Source: Geobacter sp. UBA2189 (GTDB taxonomy: Bacteria > Desulfobacterota > Desulfuromonadia > Geobacterales > Pseudopelobacteraceae). Taken from it: a stretch of 20,368 bases of DNA. Positions 1 to 6,378 of the stretch are shown here, one piece after another. The stretch is taken from the NCBI GenBank assembly GCA_002328035.1, contig DCVL01000029.1, forward strand, positions 1 through 20,368. Direction: 5' to 3'. A program made the translations under genes and the position numbers. Below the pieces are notes generated by a model that was not told where the DNA came from, did not search any database, and saw only the letters and a program-made list of their open reading frames with translations. Each line of letters starts with the position of its first letter. The stretch's first letter is position 1.

Positions 1-41
1 AGGATAGTCTAGCATAACAATCGCTGTCATCAAGCAGTTTG

Positions 42-62
42 AGCTTAAAAATAATTCAAGCT
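42..62 (-). other. weak stem-loop downstream of the transporter operon
   Basis: A 21-nt imperfect hairpin with outer arms AGCTT/AAGCT and one G-T wobble lies about 35 nt past the ATPase stop codon on the minus strand. The stem is AT-rich and no T-run follows it, so it is at best a weak 3' end signal. Nothing else was recognised in positions 1-95. Confidence 0.2.
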
Positions 63-95
63 GGATGAGGATGAGAGGCTACTATTACCTGGTGG

Positions 96-1196
96 TCAGG
101 CGTTGTGGGTGTGATTCATCTGTATAATTACCCTGTTCGTGCCGTTAATTAGCCGGTAGTCAACCAGTTTGGCCAGATGATTGATGATACTGATCCCCAG
201 CTGATCAGGTAAGCGGTCTTTGTCCAGCAGATTGATTGCCTCCCCTTGATGTTCCAGGATCAGTTCCAGGGTCTCTTTTTTTTCAGAATAGAAGATAGTC
301 AGGTCAAGAGCAGTTTTGTCCAGCAGCGGGTTATGAATCTGTAGTAGTTCCTCAACCATTAACAGCAGGTTGTGTCTGGTTTTTTTTGGCAGAATATGCC
401 GTTCACAGAAGTTCTCGATCTCGGCGTTCATGGCATACAGATCATATTCAAGACTGGTTATCTGATAATTAAAGCTGCGGATTCTGTTGATAAAGGCTCT
501 GGTCTTTTCCCTGGCAGGTTCTTCAAAGATTTGTTGCGGGGTTCCTTCCTCATAGATCAGCCCTTCATCCATGTAAAGTACGCGGCTTGAGACGTCACGG
601 GCAAAGTCCATTTCATGCGTGACAATCAGCATGGTCATGCCATCCCTGGCAAGGCGACGTATAACTGCCAATACCTCGCTGACCATGGTGGGGTCAAGAG
701 CCGAGGTTGGTTCATCAAACAGGATGATTTCCGGATTCATAGCCAGGCAGCGCGCAATGGCGACCCGTTGTTTCTGTCCACCGGACAGTTCATCAGGAAA
801 ACTGTCAGCTTTTTCGGCAAGCCCAACAAGCTTGAGAATCTCCATTGATTTCAGTGCTGCTTCATGCTTGTCCATTCCCAAGAGCCTGATCTGGCCGATG
901 GTCAGATTTTCCAGTGCCGTCAGGTGGGAGAAAAGATTAAATGATTGAAAGACCATATTCATTCGCTGCCTAATCCTGGGGACATCGCTTTTATGATCAA
1001 GAAGAGATACCCCGTCAACCATAATTGATCCGCTGCTGGGCTGCTCAAGCAGGTTAAGGCAGCGGAGGAAGGTGGATTTGCCGGTGCCGGAAGGGCCAAT
1101 AATAGAAATGACTTCACCCTTGGCAACCGTAAGTGAAATATCCTTAAGCACGTTCAGATCACCGAAGCTCTTCGAGAGATGCTCTACCTTGATCAT
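96..1196 (-). CDS. polar amino acid ABC transporter ATP-binding protein with a C-terminal HATPase-like extension
   Basis: This is the ATPase of an amino-acid-type ABC importer, acting on the cytoplasmic face of the membrane with the permease encoded just upstream. Residues 1-240 contain every expected motif: Walker A GPSGTGKST (34-42), Q-loop Q84, signature LSGGQ (137-141), Walker B ILFDEP (158-163), D-loop SALD and H-loop H194. Family members usually end near residue 240-250. This one continues to 366. The extra part (about 241-366) resembles the small RsbW/HATPase_c_2 fold: a VEELL helix at 281-285, a short strand pair, then a DQLGISIINHLAKLVDY helix and a final strand. The usual ATP-binding residues look lost: the N-box Asn falls on I287, and the DxG motif reads HQG at 316-318. 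The start ATG overlaps the permease stop (ATGA, 1193-1196), and GAAAGGTG lies upstream as the ribosome site. The ATPase assignment is firm; the extension is a resemblance only. Confidence 0.93.
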   Translation of the reverse strand: MIKVEHLSKSFGDLNVLKDISLTVAKGEVISIIGPSGTGKSTFLRCLNLLEQPSSGSIMVDGVSLLDHKSDVPRIRQRMNMVFQSFNLFSHLTALENLTIGQIRLLGMDKHEAALKSMEILKLVGLAEKADSFPDELSGGQKQRVAIARCLAMNPEIILFDEPTSALDPTMVSEVLAVIRRLARDGMTMLIVTHEMDFARDVSSRVLYMDEGLIYEEGTPQQIFEEPAREKTRAFINRIRSFNYQITSLEYDLYAMNAEIENFCERHILPKKTRHNLLLMVEELLQIHNPLLDKTALDLTIFYSEKKETLELILEHQGEAINLLDKDRLPDQLGISIINHLAKLVDYRLINGTNRVIIQMNHTHNA

Positions 1197-3472
1197 TGGT
1201 GGGACACCTTTCTCTTTTTAAATTTTGGATCAGTGACCCGCTCAAGATATTCAAGGGATTGCATCAGTATCCATGAGATAAGGAAATAAAGTATTGCCAC
1301 CATAACCAGCGGGAAAAAGGCGTCAAAGGTGCGGCTGCGGATTATATCACTGGCCTTGGTCAGATCCTGCACGGCGATATATCCTACAATGGAGGTCATT
1401 TTAACCAATGAGATGAACTCACCTTTATAGACTGGAAGGATTCGCCTCACCATCTGTGGGAGGACGATCTGAAAGAAGGTGCTGGTTTTGGTAAATCCCA
1501 GTGAGATGCCGGCCTCGATCTGACCTTTTTCAACCCCTTCAATACCTGTTCTGAAGATCTCTGCTGCGTAGGCACCAAAGTTCATCGCAAAGGCAATTAT
1601 TGCTACAATGACCGGATTTATATTAACCGATGCAAAAACGACGTAGAAGATCAACATCAAAAGCACAAGAACCGGGGTGCCGCGCAGAATGGCGATATAT
1701 ATCCTGGCTGACAGGTTTAGAATGCCTACTTTTGACATCCGCATATAGCAGACAACTGCCCCTAGCAGCGTACCTGACAGAGTTGCAAAAATAGAGATAA
1801 TCACCGTAATTTTAAGCCCATCCAATATCAGCAGATAACGCTTTTCATCGATAATGTTGCTCTGGAAGCTGTTTATGATACCTCTAAAAAAGGATGGATT
1901 GGCCACTTTCCGGGCTTCGTAAACGTTGTTTGCATCAGCAATATTCCTTTTCAGTGCAAACAGACTTGCGCCCAGCTCATAGTATTGCTCTGAAAAGGCG
2001 ATCTGCTTTTTACGTTCATCGGTAATCATCAGGGTGCTGAAAATGGCGTCTATTTTATTGGTAGATGCTGCGGCTATCAGGCTGCCGAACTCCATATCTA
2101 CAAATACCGGTTCTTTACCGAGGTAGGCAGCAAACCGCTCTGCCAGTTCAATATCAAAGCCGATCATCTGGTTGTCTTTGATAATTGTGAATGGCAGACC
2201 CTTGTCACTGACCGTGCCGATTAGAATCCTGCCATTGGTTTTTCTCCCTTCAACCTTCTCTGCCTGGCTGTTACCCTCCAGAATCCAGCGGGTGACCATA
2301 TCGTTGAACTGCCCATTTTCCCTGATCTGCTCCAGGAATTCGTTAAACTGGATCCGCATGGTGTTGTTGGCTTTGTTAAAGCCAACTCCAATCGGAACAG
2401 AAAAGAGCGGTTTGCCTAACAGAGCCAGGTCGCTATCCTGGCGTAACATGGCAAGCAGTGTTTCGTGAGTGTAAAAGGCCGCATCCACCTTGCCTGATTT
2501 TACCGCCAGCACCAGGTCTGGAGGGCTTTTGTACTGAAGGATGGTGGCTTGGGGATACTTTTGGGTGGCGTAGGTGTCATGCACCGATCCAAGCAACACG
2601 CCGATCCGTTTGTCCTTGAGATCTTCAGGAGAGCGCAGTTTCGATTTAGTTCCAACTTTTCTGACTGACATGGCTTGACTGCCGGATCTGCCAAAGCCCC
2701 TGACCAGTGCTGAGATATCATTTTCAATATATGAACGGGAGAACAGAACCAGCTTTCTACGCTCCTCTGTCACATTAAAGTTTGAAAGTGCAAAATCGAT
2801 CTTTCCTGATTGCAAGGCTGGAATCAGAGCCTCAAAATTCATATCAAGGATCTCGACCTTTTTGCCAAGCCGTGTCCCGATTAGCTGGCTCAATTCAATA
2901 TCAAGCCCGGTTAATCTGCCGTTAGACTGGAATGAAAAAGGTTCGATCTTTGCGCAGGTGCCTACCTTGAGTGTGCCTTTTGTGGGGCTGGTATTTATGG
3001 CTGGTAACTCTGGTGTTTCGCTGTACTTTGAATCAATCCACTTTTGTTTTAAACGATGTAGTTCCCCATCTTTTTTTAGTTCTTCCAGTACCAGGTTTAT
3101 CTGGAATAACAGTTTGGTGTTTTCTTTTTTGATTGCTGCGGCCACCTCCAGCCTGGCCACAGGTGTCTCAAGGATTGCCAGTTCCGGATTCTTTTCAACC
3201 AGATGCAGTAGCACACTTTTGTCATAGATAAAGGCGTCCGCCTTATTTGTCTTTATTGCAAGAGCTGCATCCGCTGCCGCAGTAAATGTTTGAAACTGTG
3301 AGCCAGGAAAGTTCTTGCGTGCGGCGAGGTCACCCGCAGATCCGGTCAGGACGCAGATCTTTGCGGAGTTGAGATCCTCAAGTGAGGTAATTTTCTTTTC
3401 AGTCTTGCGGCAGCTTGTTGAGAAAAAAACCATCAACAACAAGATGATGAGGGTTAGGGGTAATCGTTTCAT
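1193..3472 (-). CDS. fused multi-domain substrate-binding protein / amino acid ABC permease
   Basis: One 759-aa polypeptide joins solute-binding domains to a His/Glu/Gln-type permease. Residues 1-21 look like a signal peptide ending in STSC, a weak lipobox with Cys21; it could also be an uncleaved anchor. Residues 30-148 match only the second half of an SBP_bac_3 domain (from SLEDLNSAKICVLTGS to LKQKW). Residues 166-398 are a complete domain. Residues 414-510 match only the first half. Residues about 545-740 form the permease, with several hydrophobic helices and the EAA-loop region (about 635-672, IEAGISLGF then VLP) that docks the ATPase. The binding domains should face the periplasm. The ATPase gene follows directly with a 4-bp overlap. 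The Shine-Dalgarno sequence before the ATG is poor. Substrate is not determinable; polar amino acids are the family norm. The domain order is the oddity of this gene. Confidence 0.92.
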   Translation of the reverse strand: MKRLPLTLIILLLMVFFSTSCRKTEKKITSLEDLNSAKICVLTGSAGDLAARKNFPGSQFQTFTAAADAALAIKTNKADAFIYDKSVLLHLVEKNPELAILETPVARLEVAAAIKKENTKLLFQINLVLEELKKDGELHRLKQKWIDSKYSETPELPAINTSPTKGTLKVGTCAKIEPFSFQSNGRLTGLDIELSQLIGTRLGKKVEILDMNFEALIPALQSGKIDFALSNFNVTEERRKLVLFSRSYIENDISALVRGFGRSGSQAMSVRKVGTKSKLRSPEDLKDKRIGVLLGSVHDTYATQKYPQATILQYKSPPDLVLAVKSGKVDAAFYTHETLLAMLRQDSDLALLGKPLFSVPIGVGFNKANNTMRIQFNEFLEQIRENGQFNDMVTRWILEGNSQAEKVEGRKTNGRILIGTVSDKGLPFTIIKDNQMIGFDIELAERFAAYLGKEPVFVDMEFGSLIAAASTNKIDAIFSTLMITDERKKQIAFSEQYYELGASLFALKRNIADANNVYEARKVANPSFFRGIINSFQSNIIDEKRYLLILDGLKITVIISIFATLSGTLLGAVVCYMRMSKVGILNLSARIYIAILRGTPVLVLLMLIFYVVFASVNINPVIVAIIAFAMNFGAYAAEIFRTGIEGVEKGQIEAGISLGFTKTSTFFQIVLPQMVRRILPVYKGEFISLVKMTSIVGYIAVQDLTKASDIIRSRTFDAFFPLVMVAILYFLISWILMQSLEYLERVTDPKFKKRKVSHQ

Positions 3473-3535
3473 GCAGAATCCATTTCTATTGTATTCTACT
3501 AGGCAAGCAGTTCATACAGCCCCAGCTTACTCTGC

Positions 3536-3562
3536 TCTATATCGGCTGACCTTTCTTGGCAA
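3536..3562 (-). promoter_or_regulatory. candidate promoter for the binding-protein/permease gene
   Basis: Minus-strand TTGCCA (3557-3562) matches the sigma70 -35 box at 5 of 6 bases and TATAGA (3536-3541) is a fair -10 box, but the 15-bp spacer is short. It would start transcription about 55-60 nt before the ATG at 3472. An internal promoter here would let the transporter be expressed apart from the upstream EFR1/DUF2905 genes. It is only a pattern match. Confidence 0.3.
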
Positions 3563-3577
3563 CATTCTGGTAGAATG
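3563..3577. repeat. 15-bp inverted repeat CATTCT-ggt-AGAATG
   Basis: This is a perfect 6-bp dyad with a 3-bp centre, 91-105 bp before the permease-fusion start codon. It directly adjoins the candidate -35 box at 3557-3562, which is a typical place for a regulator to bind. The protein that might bind it is unknown. Confidence 0.4.
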
Positions 3578-3605
3578 CGGATTTGCAGAAGCCTGTAGTT
3601 GTGAT

Positions 3606-3623
3606 GGCGCTGCATTCAGCGCC
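3606..3623 (-). terminator. GC-rich stem-loop at the end of the DUF2905 gene
   Basis: GGCGCTG and CAGCGCC form a perfect 7-bp stem with a 4-nt loop that spans the DUF2905 stop codon (3616-3618). No T-run follows on the minus strand, so it is not a standard intrinsic terminator. It could attenuate read-through into the transporter genes or protect a processed 3' end. Confidence 0.35.
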
Positions 3624-3828
3624 GGAAAAACCAGAGGACAAACGACAGAACCAGCGAGATCAGGATGGATGAGGCAATGGGAAAATAGAAACTAAAGTTA
3701 TCCTTCTTGATATAAATGTCACCTGGCAACTTTCCAAGCCAGGGTATTCGTGGCACAAAGGTTATGGCCAGTCCGACTACCACAAGCAGCAGTCCCATGA
3801 TTATCAGTGAACGTCCCAGACCGGTCAC
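3616..3828 (-). CDS. DUF2905 family small membrane protein
   Basis: This 70-residue protein has two hydrophobic segments (about 7-26 and 49-67). They are separated by a polar stretch with the family-like core PRIPWLGKLPGDIYIKKDNF followed by SFYFPIASSI, which matches DUF2905. Members are short two-helix inner-membrane proteins with no known function. The start is GTG at 3826-3828, supported by AAAGGAGAG about 7 nt upstream. It lies 48 bp after the EFR1 gene and 143 bp before the permease fusion on the same strand, so it probably shares a transcript with the EFR1 gene. No functional link to either neighbour is evident from sequence. Confidence 0.85.
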   Translation of the reverse strand: MTGLGRSLIIMGLLLVVVGLAITFVPRIPWLGKLPGDIYIKKDNFSFYFPIASSILISLVLSFVLWFFRR

Positions 3829-3876
3829 TTAGCTCTCTCCTTTGTCTGTTTCAGTTTCATTCCTGTCAAGCAGAGA

Positions 3877-4683
3877 TCAAATAACATTTTCAACTGCCGC
3901 CCCAATAAAAATTGAAGGTTCCTTGCGTGTTTGATAGTGGGTTGCCAGCATCTCCCGTCTGGCATTAAGGGCTGGGTGATCTAGCACTCTTGCCTGTTCA
4001 GGGCAGCCTTTGACACAGGCACAGCAAAGGATACAGTCTTTTACATTGGTGGTGATGCAGCCTGATATGGTTATGACGTTCGTGGGGCAGGCTTTTACAC
4101 AGGTTCCACAGAGTGTGCATCGTTCTTGAATGAGATTCGGCGATATTCCCCCCAAAGGTGTGCGTTCTCTGTAAGGTATAGAACCGGCGATTACAGGCGG
4201 ATTCATCTGATACCAGTCTTTAATGCCTTGAGTAATGACTTCGCCGAACTGGCATGCCTTGTTAAGATCATCATGGTCAGGGCGGTTGGCCGCTATTGGA
4301 TGGGTTGCTGTGGAATAGGAATGTTCTCCAATAAAAGCAGCTGCGGCATTGGGTATGAATCCTTTGGTGAGCACGAAATCTCGCAACTCAACAAGCGCAT
4401 CTTCAAACTCCCGATTGCCGTAAAGAACTACAATCACCGCAGGGATCTGATTGGCAGACAAATTTTGCATCCGTTGCAGACAAATCTCTGGCACCCGACC
4501 AGCGTAGACCGGAACACCAATGATGGCCATACCATCGTTGAGTTTGGTGTCGATACCGGATAGATCAAGTGTCAGGTCGTGGTGCTCGATTATCCGTGCT
4601 TTTATCCCCAAGGCGATCTGCTCAACTATCCTGCGTGTTGTACCTGTTGGAGAGAAATATATCAGATGGAGTTTGGCAAGCAT
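3877..4683 (-). CDS. EFR1 family flavodoxin/ferredoxin-type protein with two [4Fe-4S] clusters
   Basis: The protein joins a flavodoxin-like domain to a bacterial 2x[4Fe-4S] ferredoxin, as in the EFR1 family of electron-transfer proteins. Numbered from the start used here, the FMN-phosphate loop SPTGTT is at 11-16, and a VPVYAGRVPE segment follows the second strand. The clusters are bound by CxxCxxCxxxCP motifs at C189-C199 and C217-C227. The second motif has an extra Cys (CILCCAC). The protein should be cytosolic and shuttle electrons between a flavin and the iron-sulfur centres; its partner is unknown. The reading frame is open to an ATG at 4755, but the flavodoxin first strand begins right after the ATG at 4683, so 268 aa fits the fold best. 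Neither start has a clear Shine-Dalgarno sequence. It is followed by DUF2905 after 48 bp. Confidence 0.85.
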   Translation of the reverse strand: MLAKLHLIYFSPTGTTRRIVEQIALGIKARIIEHHDLTLDLSGIDTKLNDGMAIIGVPVYAGRVPEICLQRMQNLSANQIPAVIVVLYGNREFEDALVELRDFVLTKGFIPNAAAAFIGEHSYSTATHPIAANRPDHDDLNKACQFGEVITQGIKDWYQMNPPVIAGSIPYRERTPLGGISPNLIQERCTLCGTCVKACPTNVITISGCITTNVKDCILCCACVKGCPEQARVLDHPALNARREMLATHYQTRKEPSIFIGAAVENVI

Positions 4684-4963
4684 TGGTGTATTATTCACGA
4701 TTAAAGATTGTGGCCTTGAAACATGAAACACTGCCCTTGCTTTACATATTGGCATGAGACCGTGCGAGTCTCGAACAACTGCAAATGTAAAGTCAACCGA
4801 TCCGAATATAGCACTGTTGTAGTTCAGAGTGAATAGAACCTTTAGTCCGTCTCCGATAAAGCGACACGAATGGGTACTAGATCAAGGAACAAGGGTCAGT
4901 CTTCCAAGTTTACAAGTTCACAAAATAAGTTGTTGTGTTGCTGGATCCCGCTGTTTGGACGGC

Positions 4964-5815
4964 TTAGTACGCCTTTATTGCCAGTGCCGTCGCCTCTTTG
5001 CTGCAATTGCGCGTGGGTCGCAGGTTTTGCTTACGAACAGCTGCAAGCTCTAACTTCGATGCTGCCAAATCCGCTTGAAATTCCGGGTTGGCATGCAAGC
5101 GAGCCACAACTACCGCTCCCATAGTACGACCCCACTCCACATCACTGAACCAGTGATGGTTACATACGTTACGACTCTCGCCAAAGCTGCGGGCTCGGCT
5201 AAGAATCGCATCGGCCTGATCAGGGGAAATCTCGGTAAGAATCAATGCCCAAGCCCAGCCAACGGTAGTGTGCCCTGATGGATACGATCCGTCTTTCTCC
5301 AAATGCGCTCGGGTTTCAGGGGCGCAAATCGGCTCTTTATTTAGCACGAACGGTCGCTGACGTTGGTATAATTTTTTGGCGGCATGAATTGTGAGACCTG
5401 CGTCAGTCAGCATTCGACGCAACAATTTATAAAGACGCGGAGTATCCTGTTCCGTAATTGGCGCATTCAACGCGCAAGAAAATGTGCCGGCAGCATGGGG
5501 GAAGGTCATCGTGTAATCGGACAACGCCTGAGCAAAGCGAGCTGTCTCACGCACCGCAAAAGTTCTGCGCGCCACATCCTCGTCCAGCGCAAAGGCGGCG
5601 GAGCCAGGGGCTGGCGGCGGTGGAAGCAGTTTAAGGCTGTCCGGATAGTCAGGACGCGCCAAATAGCCCGGCAACGCACCATTTTTTTCAGAAAAGGCAG
5701 CATCCGGCGAAGGGTTGGCCGACGAATTTGCAGCAGCGTCTCCGCAAAATAAGCTCAGCGCGAGAAGACTGATAAGTATGGTATACAGAACCGTCTTTGC
5801 TTTTTCTTTCATCAT
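4964..5815 (-). CDS. secreted class A non-specific acid phosphatase (PAP2 superfamily)
   Basis: This enzyme hydrolyses phosphomonoesters in the periplasm or outside the cell. The three-part PAP2 signature is complete: K-x6-RP (K147, R154, P155), PSGH (179-182) and SR-x5-H-x3-D (S214, R215, H221, D225). The short spacing and the secreted N-terminus are typical of class A bacterial acid phosphatases (PhoC/PhoN type). A signal peptide covers about residues 1-30 (hydrophobic ILISLLALSLFCG, then AANSS). The frame is open up to 6079, but the start was placed at the ATG ATG pair at 5810-5815 because GGAAGGAG lies 7 nt upstream, the signal peptide begins there, and a promoter lies inside the longer frame. 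The mature protein has 283 residues less the signal peptide. It appears to be a single-gene unit, with no phosphate-regulon neighbours visible. Confidence 0.9.
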   Translation of the reverse strand: MMKEKAKTVLYTILISLLALSLFCGDAAANSSANPSPDAAFSEKNGALPGYLARPDYPDSLKLLPPPPAPGSAAFALDEDVARRTFAVRETARFAQALSDYTMTFPHAAGTFSCALNAPITEQDTPRLYKLLRRMLTDAGLTIHAAKKLYQRQRPFVLNKEPICAPETRAHLEKDGSYPSGHTTVGWAWALILTEISPDQADAILSRARSFGESRNVCNHHWFSDVEWGRTMGAVVVARLHANPEFQADLAASKLELAAVRKQNLRPTRNCSKEATALAIKAY

Positions 5816-5854
5816 CAATACACTCCTTCCTTCGGTGACATTCCGACTGTAACG

Positions 5855-5868
5855 TCCTGCATGCAGGA
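5855..5868. promoter_or_regulatory. 14-bp perfect palindrome in the phosphatase leader
   Basis: TCCTGCATGCAGGA reads the same on both strands. It sits 40-53 nt before the phosphatase ATG, about 40 nt inside the predicted transcript. It could be an operator (a downstream-bound repressor) or a short RNA hairpin. Confidence 0.4.
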
Positions 5869-5912
5869 GGGGTAATGGGAAGGGATAAGAATTTGCCTTT
5901 TTGGGTGAACGG

Positions 5913-5941
5913 AAAATACACCCGGCATAGGGCTGTGTCAA
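5913..5941 (-). promoter_or_regulatory. sigma70-like promoter of the acid phosphatase gene
   Basis: On the minus strand a perfect TTGACA (5936-5941) is followed after exactly 17 bp by TATTTT (5913-5918, 4 of 6 consensus bases). Transcription would begin near 5905, giving a leader of about 90 nt to the ATG at 5815. This is the best promoter match in the window. Confidence 0.6.
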
Positions 5942-6233
5942 CGCAGCTTCAGATGAACTGACGTAATTTTGAGCAAAATAGAGAAACAATCGGGGGACTA
6001 ACCTGCCGACCGTCCAATCTGAATCATCTTCTGCAACCACCACCTGACTCGAAAAACACCTCATTTTCAACATTTTCACTACAAGCCATCCCTGCTGTAA
6101 CGCCTCATCTTATCCGACTTTACATGTATTCAGGGATGCAGTACACCTCTTGCATTAATGGTAGAATAATCGGAGATTGCCCGGGGTGTGTGGCACAGTA
6201 GAGTTTTGGATGACACACCGAACGAAAAGCTGT

Positions 6234-6256
6234 TATCCTGTTGATTGTGCAGGATA
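6234..6256. repeat. inverted repeat TATCCTG-N9-CAGGATA upstream of the MCE gene
   Basis: Perfect 7-bp arms (6234-6240 and 6250-6256) are separated by 9 bp, about 122 bp before the MCE start codon. The inner bases TCCTG/CAGGA are the same as those of the palindrome in the phosphatase leader. It may be an operator or a leader hairpin; no T-run follows it. Confidence 0.35.
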
Positions 6257-6378
6257 GAGCTGGTGAAAGGTTTTTAAACGACTGTTTTCAGTGCCAGAGG
6301 AGCAGTGGATCAAAGCTTGGACGGTGAGCCCGAAGGTTCTGGATTGAGACAACTAAAGTTAAACCGAGGAACAGCGAT

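Larger units (their letters stand above)
5816..6378. other. intergenic region between the divergent phosphatase and MCE genes
   Basis: This 563-bp gap holds the phosphatase leader and promoter (5816-5941), a 14-bp palindrome (5855-5868) and an inverted repeat (6234-6256) upstream of the MCE gene. A looser repeat, GGTGTGT (6185-6191) with ACACACC (6213-6219), is also present. No tRNA, riboswitch core or coding signal was recognised. The phosphatase frame stays open through 5816-6079, but no family sequence is seen in it. Confidence 0.6.

Noticed and set aside
619..948. Plus-strand frames opposite the ABC ATPase
   Set aside because: They are antisense to a strongly supported gene with intact catalytic motifs and have no recognisable domain.
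4126..4563. 145-aa plus-strand frame opposite the EFR1 gene
   Set aside because: It is the complement of the ferredoxin/flavodoxin coding sequence and has no start signal or recognisable family.
4684..4755. 24-residue N-terminal extension of the EFR1 protein
   Set aside because: The flavodoxin fold starts right after the ATG at 4683. The extension has no family match and no ribosome site, although the longer start cannot be excluded.
5816..6079. In-frame N-terminal extension of the acid phosphatase (88 more residues)
   Set aside because: The signal peptide begins at the ATG pair at 5810-5815 with a strong GGAAGGAG upstream, and the best promoter lies inside the extension. The added residues resemble no family.
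6191..6196. TGGCAC resembling a sigma54 -24 element upstream of the MCE gene
   Set aside because: The matching TTGCA -12 element is absent at the required spacing.
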